A stretch of DNA of 43,933 nt from Idiomarina sp. (GCA_020832105.1 JAFIFH010000065.1:1-43933), one strand, 5' to 3'. Positions 31,760-41,895 are shown, counted from the stretch's first letter. Numbers and translations are program-made. The notes: a model not told the origin generated them from the letters alone.

Positions 31760-34123
31760 ATGCACGCTGTCTCCCCGCTCCCTTTAACCCTGTCCGCTTG
31801 CGCGCTTACGTTACTAACGCTGAGCGCCTGCTCAGACTCAGAACAAATGCTTGAGTTCAACCCTCAGGATGGCGAATCCCGCAGTTACCAGGTCATTGCC
31901 GACACCTTCGTTGAAACCGATTCCAGCTATGGTCGTAGCACCGATTATATCCGCAGCATGATGCTAACGGACTATCAGGTGGAAGAAACGGAACACACGA
32001 TTCTGCATATTCGCCCTAACTTCATGCTGATGGAATACCGTAACGGCAGTTTTGCCAGCTCCAGGGAGCCGGGTGACTTTGATAAAGAAGTGCGCGAACT
32101 GATGAGCGCAGGTTTCCAAATCCACCTGGATGAGAACATGCAGGTCGCCGACTTTATCTACAATGCGTACGATAGCGATGCTCAACAGGCCCAGCGTGAC
32201 ATCATGCTGGATATGTTCAAAGACGAGTTTACCCGCCCTGGCGTCGCGCATGGACTCCGGCTTCGCGAAGGTGCTTCACACATAATTGAGGCGACCGACG
32301 AGATCCCTGAGGTGACCATTACCCTCAGCGAGATACGTGGCGACGAAGCCTTAGTCACCATGCAGGGTGACAATGACAAAGTAAAAGTGTTTGGTCTTGC
32401 GGTCATCGATGTCGACTCTGGCTGGGTTGCGCGTGCCACCATGGTCACTGATATTGAAGAAGAGCATCAGGGTTCCACAGCAACCGTGCGCTCGGTGATA
32501 AGCATGTACCCGGGTGACTGGGCGATGGGGATGGATCTGGAGTATCTCAGTGAAACAGGCATGATGCCTTTGCAACAGGAGTCGGGAGAGCCCCTGGATT
32601 TTAGCAACGTCAGCGACCCCGCCAACGAGCAACAAGCGCTGCCCAACCCTACAGGCACCATTGAGAGTCGCAACGACCACCTGGTGCTCAATTACCACCA
32701 TGACAGCGACGATGGCAAGCTGGATGTGAATGCGCTTGGCCAGTTTCGCTTTCGTGACGCTCAGGCCTTTACTATAAATGGTGAGCCCCTCGAACTGGCG
32801 TTACAGCTCAGTGAGGCAATGACCTACACTTCTTACGGCAGTGGATACACTTTAACCATGGCGGATGTATTCCCCCTTGGCTGGGAGAGCACCTATGCAA
32901 AGCTAGCGGAACTTGGCTATATTCAGGCCACCGTAGACTGGTATCCACAAACCCAGCAGGTTGTCGAACTTGAAGTCGGTGACGATGCCACTACCGTGAG
33001 CGTGGGTGATGCCAAAGCAACCTTACAGCCCACCGACAACGACGGTGTCTATCAATTGATCACCGAGCAAGGCACTAACACCCATTTTGATTATCGGGTA
33101 ATAGGCGCAACCGCAGTGGGAATTGGCTACAAAGCGTTCGGCCAGGCACCTGACTGGCTTGATGTAGGGGAATCGCGCCTGTTAACGGTTACCAAGTATG
33201 GCTACCACCCTGGTTATTATGAAGTGTATTTTGAAGGTGAAGCCCCATCCCACATTCAGCTGCTGGCATTCACAGCTGCCGATACTCCAACAGCGCATCG
33301 CCAGATCAGCTTTTATGATGCCGAAGCAATGAACGCAAACCCCTATGTGGCACCTGCGGACAACACCAGTTTATATGCCAGCAACAGAGAGCAGGAGACT
33401 GCCAAATACGGCACGTTGCCACTCGACGCCCTGACCTTTACGGCCCGCCCTGAAGGCGCCTTTGAGTTAGAGGACTTTGGCCGTGCGCAGCTTTACCTGA
33501 CACTGACCCCGGAGCAGGCTGGCTTATGCGATATTGCTGTCAACGCTGATGATCTTAAGCTCAATGAATTGCCAGCCCCAGAGGGACAGCGCCTGCCGAT
33601 GGGCAAACTAAACAACCCGGTGATTCTGCAGCTGCAAAGTCATGATGAGCGCCAAACATTTTTTTACCAACGCGACATTGAAGTCACCACCTCGTGCCCT
33701 GCTGACTATCAGTGGCAGCCCATAGACTGGCAAGCCAGCGAACACCCCTGGCTAATAGACATCAGTCAACTCGATGGGGTCGACGCTGGCATGCCAGTTA
33801 GTAAACTATTGCGCACCTATGCTTTCTTACCCGTGGCGGCGGATGCGGCACCAGATTCCGCTGAAGGTATCCGTGCTTTGAGTCTGGCGTTGATGGCCCC
33901 TGACACCGACGACAACATCAATTATTTTAACGCTCAGGTCGCGGACTACCTTTACGAAGACCGTTATCTGCGGGTGTCAGGTACGGTGAAGTCGGTGCAG
34001 CAGTTGAGCACCATTGAGGGAAGCGAAGACGAGCGTACGCTAACGCATCAGTTCCCACCGCTACCAGATATGGATACCACATTTGCCGAGAGCGAATCCG
34101 CAGAGGGAGCGAGTTATGAATAA
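31760..34123 (+). CDS. Large outer-membrane or periplasmic lipoprotein of unknown function
   Basis: This 787-aa protein has a lipoprotein signal with a good lipobox (LTLLTLSAC, Cys ~residue 24). The long mature part is rich in acidic residues and beta-strand-like segments; no enzyme motif is visible to me. GGAGG before the ATG at 31760 supports this start over the frame 12 codons upstream. Its last codons overlap the next gene by 8 nt (the stop lies inside the start of the repeat protein), so the two are translationally coupled and probably work together at the cell envelope. Confidence 0.7.
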   Translation: MHAVSPLPLTLSACALTLLTLSACSDSEQMLEFNPQDGESRSYQVIADTFVETDSSYGRSTDYIRSMMLTDYQVEETEHTILHIRPNFMLMEYRNGSFASSREPGDFDKEVRELMSAGFQIHLDENMQVADFIYNAYDSDAQQAQRDIMLDMFKDEFTRPGVAHGLRLREGASHIIEATDEIPEVTITLSEIRGDEALVTMQGDNDKVKVFGLAVIDVDSGWVARATMVTDIEEEHQGSTATVRSVISMYPGDWAMGMDLEYLSETGMMPLQQESGEPLDFSNVSDPANEQQALPNPTGTIESRNDHLVLNYHHDSDDGKLDVNALGQFRFRDAQAFTINGEPLELALQLSEAMTYTSYGSGYTLTMADVFPLGWESTYAKLAELGYIQATVDWYPQTQQVVELEVGDDATTVSVGDAKATLQPTDNDGVYQLITEQGTNTHFDYRVIGATAVGIGYKAFGQAPDWLDVGESRLLTVTKYGYHPGYYEVYFEGEAPSHIQLLAFTAADTPTAHRQISFYDAEAMNANPYVAPADNTSLYASNREQETAKYGTLPLDALTFTARPEGAFELEDFGRAQLYLTLTPEQAGLCDIAVNADDLKLNELPAPEGQRLPMGKLNNPVILQLQSHDERQTFFYQRDIEVTTSCPADYQWQPIDWQASEHPWLIDISQLDGVDAGMPVSKLLRTYAFLPVAADAAPDSAEGIRALSLALMAPDTDDNINYFNAQVADYLYEDRYLRVSGTVKSVQQLSTIEGSEDERTLTHQFPPLPDMDTTFAESESAEGASYE

Positions 34124-35807
34124 GTACATCATTCCATTCACTGCCACTGTGTCTTTACTCGGCTTTATGCTCCCCGCTCAGTATGCCTATGCGCTGGAAT
34201 CTACAAACTCTGTTCAAGGCGAAGTCAACAGCCAGGTATGGCTGGATAACCGCTACTGCCCAACGCCCCAGGGCGAAGCAACTTACTATCTGAATGATTT
34301 CAATGCCGTTGACGGTGGTTTTGCGGTAACCCTTAACTACGCTGATACACATACCCTGCGCCTTGAAACCAATGTAAGGCGACTTACCTTCTGTGCGCCC
34401 GAGTATTTTGGCCCCTATCGCAGCTACTTCAAAACGGGTGAACTGCTTGAAGAGGGAGAGTTTGACGAGGATGGCCTGCGCCAGGGGTGGGTTCGGGTCT
34501 ACGACCGTGAAGGCAAGCTCGTTCGCGACATTCCCTATGTTGATAATCAGGTTCATGGCACCTACACCACCTACGCTGACGGCATCGTTAGGCGGGTTGA
34601 AGAGGTAGTCGCTGGCGAGCGCCATGGCATTAATCGTCTTTATCAGGCCAATGGCGAACTGGTTCGCGAACTGAATTTTGTCGAGGGGCAGCGCCACGGT
34701 GAACTCAAAGAGTGGGACAGCGAGGGCAATCTTTCGCGCACCGCGACCTACCATGAAGGCAACCTGCATGGCGTAGATAAACGTTTTTTCGCCGATGGCG
34801 AAATAGGCTTCATTGGTAAATATGATCATGGCACCCCAGTTGGCAGCCAGCGTAGCTACCATAAACCGGGGCAACTCAGTAATGAGCAGGTCTTCAATGA
34901 CTCTGGCACACGTATCAGCGAACACAGGTATAACGATGCGGGTGAAATTACCTATGCCCGGGAGCCCGTTGACACGCCACACGGCAGCGGCGTAGAAACA
35001 CGACATTATCAGCCGGCAGGAATCCTCGACGGGGTCACTACCGCAAGTGACGATGGCAACTGGCAGTTGCGCAAAAGCTATACCGCTGAAGGTGACGTGA
35101 TTGAGCGGTCCGAACGGTATCAGGGGCGCAACACTGGATCATTCGTGCGCCGCGGTTGGGGTCGTGATCTGCAATATGGCACCTTCAAAGACGGCAACCT
35201 GCACGGGGAGTATTACACCACCAATGACGATGGCGAGGTCATGAGCAAAGGTGAGTACGATCGAGGCACCAAGGTTGGTCGTTGGGTCGAGCGCACTGAC
35301 TACCAAAAGGTGGTCGAGCATTATAACGATAGGGGCGAACTCGACGGTATGCGTGAGGAGTTCAACGCGGAGGGCGACCTTGTCGTGCGCGAGCAATACG
35401 CCGATGGCGTGCTGCACGGTGACTATCTGCGGTACTCTGACGAGCAACTCGTAGCCAAAGGAGAGTTTGTTGCAGGTAAACGCGAAGGCGACTGGGTTAT
35501 CTCTCTTTTTTATGCTGGCGGTTTGATTCAGCACGGTCATTACGTGAATGATAAGCAAGTTGGCCGCTGGACCCTGTATGACGAGTACGGTCACCGCAGA
35601 GCGATTAACCAGTACAATGATGAAGGCCAGTTGCATGGCAGACAGCTCGAGTTTGCAGGCAATGGGTCACTGCGCATGCTGAAAGAATATCGTGCTGGGC
35701 GAGAGCATGGGATCCGGGTGTATTATCATCATGGCAGTGCCCATGGTCGTTCCCGCTATGAGGACGGCTACTACGTTGAAGATATCGACGATAACATTGA
35801 TTGGTAA
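34116..35807 (+). CDS. Secreted MORN/YwqK-type repeat protein
   Basis: This 563-aa protein has a signal peptide (MNKYIIPFTATVSLLGFMLP, then AQYAYA). The mature part is built of ~20-24 residue repeats of the form G-x-W-x-x-Y-D-x-x-G-x-L-x-x-x-x-x-Y-x-x-G-x-x-H-G, for example YFKTGELLEEGEFDEDGLRQ and LYQANGELVRELNFVEGQRH. This is the MORN/YwqK repeat family, which forms elongated beta structures; some annotated as YwqK antitoxin, but no toxin is visible. The ATG (34116) overlaps the preceding lipoprotein gene, giving coupled translation and a likely shared complex. Confidence 0.82.
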   Translation: MNKYIIPFTATVSLLGFMLPAQYAYALESTNSVQGEVNSQVWLDNRYCPTPQGEATYYLNDFNAVDGGFAVTLNYADTHTLRLETNVRRLTFCAPEYFGPYRSYFKTGELLEEGEFDEDGLRQGWVRVYDREGKLVRDIPYVDNQVHGTYTTYADGIVRRVEEVVAGERHGINRLYQANGELVRELNFVEGQRHGELKEWDSEGNLSRTATYHEGNLHGVDKRFFADGEIGFIGKYDHGTPVGSQRSYHKPGQLSNEQVFNDSGTRISEHRYNDAGEITYAREPVDTPHGSGVETRHYQPAGILDGVTTASDDGNWQLRKSYTAEGDVIERSERYQGRNTGSFVRRGWGRDLQYGTFKDGNLHGEYYTTNDDGEVMSKGEYDRGTKVGRWVERTDYQKVVEHYNDRGELDGMREEFNAEGDLVVREQYADGVLHGDYLRYSDEQLVAKGEFVAGKREGDWVISLFYAGGLIQHGHYVNDKQVGRWTLYDEYGHRRAINQYNDEGQLHGRQLEFAGNGSLRMLKEYRAGREHGIRVYYHHGSAHGRSRYEDGYYVEDIDDNIDW

Positions 35808-35947
35808 CCTAGTTGTCACAAAGCATTTAACTGGCGGGCTTTCACAGTTATAATGCGCGCACCAACGCACTCCATATAATCGGGCGCTGCACTTTAATCC
35901 CATTAAAAACGGGGCCTGTAGCGTACCAAATGGCAAGGGTTTAGCGC

Positions 35948-37717
35948 ATGACATATTCGTTTTTCGACTTCCTTCAGTTAATTGGTTCATTGGGTATTTT
36001 CATTTTCGGCATGAAAATATTCAGTGAAGGCCTGCAAAAGATGGCAGGCAGCCGCTTAAAAGGTATTCTTGGCGGCATGACCCGCAACCGGGTTACAGGA
36101 GTCGTTACTGGCTTCGCCACCACCGCAATCACCCAATCGTCCACCACTACCACCGTGATGGCAGTCAGTTTTGTTAACGCTGGCTTATTAACCTTTGTGC
36201 AGTCCACCGGCGTGATTATGGGGGCCAATATTGGTACCACTATCACCGCCTGGATGGTTTCGCTGTTTGGTTTTAAGTTTCAGATTACGCCCATAGCCCT
36301 GGCGGTTATTGGTATTTTCTTTGCCTTCTTGTTCTCCAAAAACACACGATTCAGAAATATTGCCGAAGCCATGGTCGGCTTCGGGATTATCTTTATCGGC
36401 CTGGAGTTCATCAAAGGCGCAGTACCCGACATTAATACCAACCCCGAGATGTTTGCATTTTTGGATAGCTTTACCGACATGGGCTATCTCTCGCTCATTC
36501 TGTTCGTATTTGTTGGTGCTATATTGACCTTGCTGACGCAGTCATCGTCTGCGGCCACTGCGATTACGCTGGTTATGTTATTTGAGGGCTGGGTATCCTT
36601 CCCAATTGCCGCTGCAATGATTCTCGGTGAGAATATAGGGACCACGGTGACCGCCAACATTGCCGCGCTGGTGGGTAACGTGCATGCAAAGAGGGCCGCG
36701 AGGTTCCACTTCTTTTTCAATGTCATTGGCGTACTGTGGATGATGGCGTTGATGTACCCATTCCTGCATATGATGGACAGCATCATTCAGCACTTTACCA
36801 ATATCAGTGTGTCCCTGCTGGATGAAGATGCGCTTGCGGTGGCAGGGGCCGACGGCGCACTGGCGGAATCAGTGCAGCAAAACTCAACGTTGGCACTATC
36901 ACTGTTCCACACCTCGTTTAACATCCTCAACGTGGTCCTGCTATTTGCTTTTGTGCCCTACTTGGTGCGCTTCGTTGAATACATCCAGAAAGACAAAGGT
37001 GGTGAGGACGATGAGTTCCACCTGCGCCATATCAGCGCCGGGCCGATGACCTCGCCAGGCTTCTCTGTTGAGCAGGCCAATAAAGAAATTCAACACTTCG
37101 TTGGCGTTGTCGAGAAAATGCACGGTCAGGTGCACGAGTTGCTGTTTGACCCGGAGGCCAAGAAAGATAAGCTGCTGGAAAAAATTGCCCAGGCCGAAGA
37201 CGCAACCGACGAGATGGAATTAGAGATCTCAGATTATCTGGTGCGCGTGAGTGAACATACCAACCTTGAACACTCGATGACCGAGCGAATTCGTTTTATG
37301 CAAACGATGATCAATGACCTTGAGCGTATCGCGGATATCTATTACCAGATCTCAAAACTGGCGGAGAAGATGGCTGAGTCGCGTGCAACCTGGCCAGACG
37401 ACGCGTCCACTGAAATGGAGACCATGCTTAACGCAGTTCATAAGGCAATTTTGAACATGAAAGCGAGTGTTGCGCTGCCTCCAGAGAAAGTAAGAATGCA
37501 GCTGGCTATTGACTGTGAGAATGCCATTGACCAGATTCGTGACGAGTACCGCGATAATCATTATGCGCGTTTAGATAGTGGCAACTACCCTGCCCGTGCA
37601 GGGGTTACCTTTATTGATATGTTGAATCGTCTGGAACGTATTGGCGACCATATTCTTAACGTGAATGAAGCGGCTGCTGGTAAGCGCCTGCGAGCGATGC
37701 GGGTCAATCGGGACTGA
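35948..37717 (+). CDS. Na/Pi cotransporter family protein with PhoU-like domain
   Basis: This 589-aa protein has two homologous membrane halves, each with the NptA/PNaS signature: ITQSSTTTTVMAVSFVNAGL (~residues 58-77) and LTQSSSAATAITLVMLFEG (~195-213), and GANIGTT / GENIGTT repeats that line the phosphate path. The C-terminal ~200 residues are helical and PhoU-like (EDATDEMELEISDYL, MINDLERIADIYYQIS, RLERIGDHILNVNEAA), suggesting phosphate-linked regulation. It likely couples Na+ and phosphate movement, possibly export, as for YjbB. It ends before a strong bidirectional terminator. Confidence 0.9.
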   Translation: MTYSFFDFLQLIGSLGIFIFGMKIFSEGLQKMAGSRLKGILGGMTRNRVTGVVTGFATTAITQSSTTTTVMAVSFVNAGLLTFVQSTGVIMGANIGTTITAWMVSLFGFKFQITPIALAVIGIFFAFLFSKNTRFRNIAEAMVGFGIIFIGLEFIKGAVPDINTNPEMFAFLDSFTDMGYLSLILFVFVGAILTLLTQSSSAATAITLVMLFEGWVSFPIAAAMILGENIGTTVTANIAALVGNVHAKRAARFHFFFNVIGVLWMMALMYPFLHMMDSIIQHFTNISVSLLDEDALAVAGADGALAESVQQNSTLALSLFHTSFNILNVVLLFAFVPYLVRFVEYIQKDKGGEDDEFHLRHISAGPMTSPGFSVEQANKEIQHFVGVVEKMHGQVHELLFDPEAKKDKLLEKIAQAEDATDEMELEISDYLVRVSEHTNLEHSMTERIRFMQTMINDLERIADIYYQISKLAEKMAESRATWPDDASTEMETMLNAVHKAILNMKASVALPPEKVRMQLAIDCENAIDQIRDEYRDNHYARLDSGNYPARAGVTFIDMLNRLERIGDHILNVNEAAAGKRLRAMRVNRD

Positions 37718-37733
37718 TTGATTTGCACGCAGA

Positions 37734-37763
37734 AAAAAAGGATGCCTTTTGGCATCCTTTTTT
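37734..37763. terminator. Bidirectional intrinsic terminator
   Basis: AAAAAAGGATGCC (37734-37746) pairs with GGCATCCTTTTTT (37751-37763), loop TTTT. T-runs on both strands serve the Na/Pi gene (+) and minE (-). Confidence 0.9.
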
Positions 37764-37778
37764 ATTGTCCGGTATTAT

Positions 37779-38039
37779 TTAATCGTCATCGGGCAATTTC
37801 ACATTCAGTTCCAGTACCGACAAGTTATCGTCAGTATGTTCAAGTGAGATATTCACCATGCTCGGGTCCGTATTCACATACTTAGCAAGCACCTCAAGAA
37901 TATCGTTTTTTAACTGCGGTAAATACGCGGGCATGGCTTCGCCCTGATTACGCCGTTCGGCGACAATAATCTGTAAGCGCTCTTTTGCTGTAGATGCACT
38001 CGACGGCTTGCTGGTACGAAAAAAATCTAGCAATGACAT
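37779..38039 (-). CDS. minE: Cell-division topological factor MinE
   Basis: This 86-aa protein has the MinE layout: a basic N-terminal helix ([20 protein letters not shown]) that binds membrane and MinD, the anti-MinCD segment [10 protein letters not shown], and a C-terminal dimerisation domain ending [11 protein letters not shown]. It drives MinD off the membrane and sets the pole-to-pole oscillation. Last gene of the minCDE operon, 6 bp after minD. Confidence 0.96.
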   Translation of the reverse strand: MSLLDFFRTSKPSSASTAKERLQIIVAERRNQGEAMPAYLPQLKNDILEVLAKYVNTDPSMVNISLEHTDDNLSVLELNVKLPDDD

Positions 38040-38045
38040 CTGCCG

Positions 38046-38858
38046 TTATCCTCCAAAAAGTCGTTTTAAAAATCCCTTTTTCTCCTGCTGGATGAAACGG
38101 AACGGTCGTTCCTCACCCAACAAGCGCGCAATAGTATCCTGATAAGCCAGGCCAGCATCAGCTTCGCCGTCAAACACCACAGGTACGCCTTTATTCGACG
38201 CATTAAGCACCGCGGTGCTTTCTGGAATAACACCAATCAGCGGAATACTTAAAATTTCAACCACGTCCTCAATACTCAGCATTTCGCCCTGTTGCACCCG
38301 CTGCGGGTTATAACGAGTCACCAGCAAGTGCTGCTTGACCGGCTCTAAGCCCTGCTCCGCCCGTCGTGATTTCGCGTCGAGGATACCTAAAATGCGGTCT
38401 GAATCGCGCACCGATGACACTTCCGGGTTGGTGGTGACAATAGCCTCGTCAGCAAAGTACAGCGCCATTAAAGCACCCTGCTCAATGCCTGCTGGAGAAT
38501 CACAGATAATGAACTCAAAACCGGCAGCATCGAGCTCTTGAAGTACCTTCTCCACGCCATCAAAGGTCAATGCGTCTTTGTCTCGGGTTTGCGATGCAGG
38601 CAGGATAAATAGATTGTCGCTGCGCTTGTCTTTGATTAACGCCTGTTTCAATGTTGCTTCGCCGTTTAATACATTGACGAAGTCGTACACCACCCGGCGT
38701 TCACAGCCGAGAATTAAGTCCAGGTTACGCAAACCGATATCAAAATCGATGACCGCGGTTTTTTTGCCCTGCAGCGCAAGGCCAGATGCGATGGCGGCAC
38801 TTGAGGTGGTTTTGCCGACCCCGCCTTTACCTGAGGTCACAACTATAATGCGAGCCAT
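38046..38858 (-). CDS. minD: Septum-site-determining ATPase MinD
   Basis: This 270-aa protein has the deviant Walker A GKGGVGKTT at residue ~10, the D-loop IDFDIGLRNLDLILG, the switch segment ICDSPAGIEQGAL, and a C-terminal amphipathic helix (KKGFLKRLFGG) that tethers the ATP dimer to the membrane. It recruits MinC and is cycled by MinE. Encoded between minC and minE. Confidence 0.97.
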   Translation of the reverse strand: MARIIVVTSGKGGVGKTTSSAAIASGLALQGKKTAVIDFDIGLRNLDLILGCERRVVYDFVNVLNGEATLKQALIKDKRSDNLFILPASQTRDKDALTFDGVEKVLQELDAAGFEFIICDSPAGIEQGALMALYFADEAIVTTNPEVSSVRDSDRILGILDAKSRRAEQGLEPVKQHLLVTRYNPQRVQQGEMLSIEDVVEILSIPLIGVIPESTAVLNASNKGVPVVFDGEADAGLAYQDTIARLLGEERPFRFIQQEKKGFLKRLFGG

Positions 38859-38882
38859 ATTGTTATCCTTTGTCTTGTTATT

Positions 38883-39566
38883 TTAAAGTTTTAAGGCGTC
38901 AATCTGCAGACTGTCGTCACTGCGACTAATCAGCACGGGCTGCTGCCAATATTGTTCATCAATTTGATCACTGAGCCAGTAGCTACCGGCAATCGAACAC
39001 AGCTCTGCCTGCAGGTTATGGCAAATAATACTTGCGTCGGTATCACCGTTTGCGCCGGCAATCGCTCTGCCACGCAAGGTTCCATAGATCTGCACGCTGC
39101 CATCGGCGATAACCTCAGCGCCATTACTCACCGAGCCAAGCACCACTAAGTCGCGATGTTTGGCGTAAATTTGCTGACCTGAACGCACCGTTGCTCGAAC
39201 CACTTGAGTAGCCATGTGCTGACGAGGTTCTGGCTCGTCCGGCACTTGCAAATCATTGAGTCCGCTTTTGGTTTGTAATGCTGCAAGCCCTGCAGCGAAG
39301 ATGCGTTGTTTCTGAGTATCTGATGCCCAGCCAGTCACACCAATTGGGCGCATCTCCAGCGCTTCAATGACCTCTTTTAGCGCCACATAATCAAGCTCAC
39401 CGCTGACTTGCTCAACGTTCAGCACCACCGGGGCAAATTTAAAGAAACTCGGGGCCTGACTGATTTTTTGCGCCAGGTAATCTGCAGCCTGTTGAATATC
39501 ATTATTGAAAAGCTGCAAAATAGAAAAAGTAAAACTACTGCCTTTAAGCACAGGCGTACTGCTCAT
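38883..39566 (-). CDS. minC: Septum-site-determining protein MinC
   Basis: This 227-aa FtsZ inhibitor has an N-terminal domain (~residues 1-105; SSFTFSILQLFNNDIQQAAD) that blocks FtsZ polymer, and a C-terminal beta-helix with MinC turns (VRSGQQIYAKHRDLVVLGSV, GAEVIADGSVQIYGTLRGRA) that binds MinD. GGAGAG precedes the ATG. First gene of the minCDE operon; 24 bp before minD. Confidence 0.96.
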   Translation of the reverse strand: MSSTPVLKGSSFTFSILQLFNNDIQQAADYLAQKISQAPSFFKFAPVVLNVEQVSGELDYVALKEVIEALEMRPIGVTGWASDTQKQRIFAAGLAALQTKSGLNDLQVPDEPEPRQHMATQVVRATVRSGQQIYAKHRDLVVLGSVSNGAEVIADGSVQIYGTLRGRAIAGANGDTDASIICHNLQAELCSIAGSYWLSDQIDEQYWQQPVLISRSDDSLQIDALKL

Positions 39567-39954
39567 GATTGGTTTCTCTCCAGTGTCCTTACTTAAACTT
39601 AAACGTAAGTTAGCGAATTCATGTTGGACAAATCCCTGCAGGTTGGGAAGCCAGCAAGTGAAAAGCTTTAGTAAATGCGCTGCAGCTTAGCATAGGCACG
39701 GCGGTTAGGAAGCGCCGAGGCCTTTGTTTTTAGGCTTTTCCAGCTTAACTGCTTAGAAATCGTTCAATCCACCAAGTCAGCTTGGGACAGGCCAGAATGA
39801 ACCCCCTCAAAGCTAGACGCAAAGACCCGTGAAAGCACTGATATCAGGATAGCCAATCACCCTAATCGTCAAAACCCATCTACTTTCGCTGGCTTCATTG
39901 CGCATATCGCCTAGGGTTAAAGCAACACTAATAGGAACCCCCAATGGAGGAAGT
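39567..39954. other. Divergent intergenic region upstream of minC and the epimerase gene, no gene seen
   Basis: About 390 bp. A frame continues upstream of the epimerase start (from 39898) but has no family content. I see no RNA gene or strong palindrome; promoters for both flanking genes must lie here. Confidence 0.4.
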
Positions 39955-40599
39955 ATGCGAGTTGCAGTCTTAGGTGCTAATGGTCAGATCGGTCAACATA
40001 TCGTCAAGCTACTAGAAGCCGATGAACAACATGACGTGGTGGCCCTGGTACGTAAAGAAACTCAAATAAGCCAACTTACCGAGCAAGGCATTAATGCCTG
40101 CCTTGTTGATTTAACTCAGGAGGTTGCGCAGATCAAGAACGCCCTTGAAGGAGTCGATGCGGTAATATTTAGCGCCGGTTCAGGTGGCGACACGGATGGT
40201 GATATGACCCTGCGGATCGATTTAGATGGCGCGGTTAAAGCCATGGAAGCGGCTGAACTCGCGGGGGTAAAACGCTTCGTTCAAGTCAGTGCTTTACAGG
40301 CTCATAACCGTGAGTTCTGGCACCCGGACATAACGCCCTATTACATTGCTAAGCACTATGCGGACCGTGAACTGATGCGCTCCGATTTACAATACACCAT
40401 CGTCCGTCCGGGTTTGCTGACCAACGACGACGCCACTGGCAAAGTGACCTCGGGAAGTAATATAGAAACCGGTGAAATCCCACGCGCCGATGTGGCCAAA
40501 GTGATTGTGGAGTTACTGGATAAACCTAACGCGGTTGGTAAGGCTTTTGATTTAGTCTCAGGTGACACCCCTATTTCTCAGGCCGTACAGACATTATAA
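39955..40599 (+). CDS. NAD(P)-binding atypical SDR / NAD-dependent epimerase-like protein
   Basis: This 214-aa protein has the extended dinucleotide motif VAVLGANGQIGQHIVKLL at its N-terminus, AVIFSAGSGG after the fourth strand, and the Tyr/Lys region PYYIAKHYADRELMRSDLQY with a TIVRPGLLTND segment. This is the NAD(P)H-binding atypical SDR family (YwnB/YtfG-like), cytoplasmic oxidoreductases or isomerase-like proteins of mostly unknown substrate. GGAGG precedes the ATG at 39955, so the longer frame is rejected. It is followed by a clear terminator. Confidence 0.85.
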   Translation: MRVAVLGANGQIGQHIVKLLEADEQHDVVALVRKETQISQLTEQGINACLVDLTQEVAQIKNALEGVDAVIFSAGSGGDTDGDMTLRIDLDGAVKAMEAAELAGVKRFVQVSALQAHNREFWHPDITPYYIAKHYADRELMRSDLQYTIVRPGLLTNDDATGKVTSGSNIETGEIPRADVAKVIVELLDKPNAVGKAFDLVSGDTPISQAVQTL

Positions 40600-40630
40600 C
40601 GAACAATCGTCCCTTAAGGTTGCACACACA

Positions 40631-40665
40631 AGAAAGCGGCTTTATCAGCCGCTTTCTGTCTTTTT
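40631..40665 (+). terminator. Intrinsic terminator after the SDR gene
   Basis: AGAAAGCGGCT (40631-40641) pairs with AGCCGCTTTCT (40647-40657), loop of five, followed by GTCTTTTT. Confidence 0.88.
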
Positions 40666-40704
40666 ACTGCAAAATTTTTATTCAGTGACTGCTAGAGCAA
40701 AAGC

Positions 40705-41895
40705 CTAAAAGCAATCACCGGGCACTCGCACAGTACCTTCCATCAATATCCGCGCGCTGCGGCTCATGATAGCTTTCTTCACTTGCCATTCGCCGTTTAC
40801 CAGGGTCGCCTCTGCGCCGACTTTAAGCGTGCCAGACGGGTGACCAAAGGTCACAAGCTTACGCTCTTCGCCACCTGCAGCGAGGTTTACCAAAGTGCCT
40901 GGAATCGCCGCAGCGGTACCGATAGCCACCGCTGCCGTGCCCATCATCGCATGGTGGAGTTTACCCATGGATAACGCCCGTACCAATAGATCAACGTCGG
41001 TTGCAGCCACTTGCTTACCACTAGAAGCCACATAGCTTTGTGGCGGTGCCACGAACGCGACTTTCGGCGTATGCTGGCGTTGCTCGGCTTCCCCAAGCTC
41101 GTTGATCAGGCCCATTTGCAATGCGGCGTGGGCACGAATACGCTCAAACATCAGTAAAGCGTCAGGGTCGCCATTTATCGCTTCCTGCAGTTCAGTACCG
41201 TTGTAGTTCACTGCGTCGGCGTTGATAAATACCGTCGGAATTCCCGCATCAATCATCGTCGCCTGCAGGGTTCCAATACCCGGCACTTCAAGTTTGTCTA
41301 CCAGGTTACCGGTGGGAAACATTGAGCCCCCCTCACCGTCTTCATCAGACGCCGGGTCGATAAACTCCACCGGGATCTCAGCTGCCGGAAAGGTCACCCC
41401 GTCCAGCTCAAAATCGCCGGTTTCCTGAACTTCGCCGTTGGTGATTGCTACCCGGGCAATAATGGTTTTTTCAATATTCGCCTGCCAGATGCGAACTTCA
41501 CACACACCGTTTTCAGGTATTTGTGCGGCATCGATCAAGCCATTGCTAATCGCAAATGGACCGACCGCTGCAGACAAGTTGCCACAGTTTCCACTCCAGT
41601 CGACAAACGGCTTATCGATAGACACCTGACCAAACAAGTAGTCTACGTCGTGGTCAGCACGCTCGCTTTTGCTCACAATCACGGTTTTACTGGTGCTCGA
41701 GGTCGCCCCCCCCATGCCGTCGGTGTGCTTGGCGTATGGATCCGGACTGCCAATCACCCGCAACAACAGGTTGTCACGGGCTTTGCCCGCTTGTTGGGCG
41801 GCTTCTGGCAAGTCCTGCAGGCGAAAGAATACACCTTTGCTGGTGCCGCCACGCATATAAGTAGCGGGAATTTTAATCTGTGCTGGATAACTCAT
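40705..41895 (-). CDS. prpF: 2-methylaconitate cis-trans isomerase PrpF
   Basis: This 396-aa enzyme isomerises the product of AcnD in the methylcitrate cycle, allowing propionyl-CoA to be burned to pyruvate and succinate. Landmarks are IPATYMRGGTSKGVFF (~residues 9-24), DGMGGATSSTSKTVIV, and the catalytic-Cys region DWSGNCGNLSAAVGPF (~residue 105); a later segment is GKLHHAMMGTAAVAIGTAAA. It lies 86 bp downstream of acnD on the same strand, the usual acnD-prpF order. Confidence 0.95.
   Translation of the reverse strand: MSYPAQIKIPATYMRGGTSKGVFFRLQDLPEAAQQAGKARDNLLLRVIGSPDPYAKHTDGMGGATSSTSKTVIVSKSERADHDVDYLFGQVSIDKPFVDWSGNCGNLSAAVGPFAISNGLIDAAQIPENGVCEVRIWQANIEKTIIARVAITNGEVQETGDFELDGVTFPAAEIPVEFIDPASDEDGEGGSMFPTGNLVDKLEVPGIGTLQATMIDAGIPTVFINADAVNYNGTELQEAINGDPDALLMFERIRAHAALQMGLINELGEAEQRQHTPKVAFVAPPQSYVASSGKQVAATDVDLLVRALSMGKLHHAMMGTAAVAIGTAAAIPGTLVNLAAGGEERKLVTFGHPSGTLKVGAEATLVNGEWQVKKAIMSRSARILMEGTVRVPGDCF

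Noticed and set aside
34155-35006. 283-aa minus-strand frame
   Set aside because: It is antisense to the MORN-repeat gene, whose repeat pattern and signal peptide are clear.
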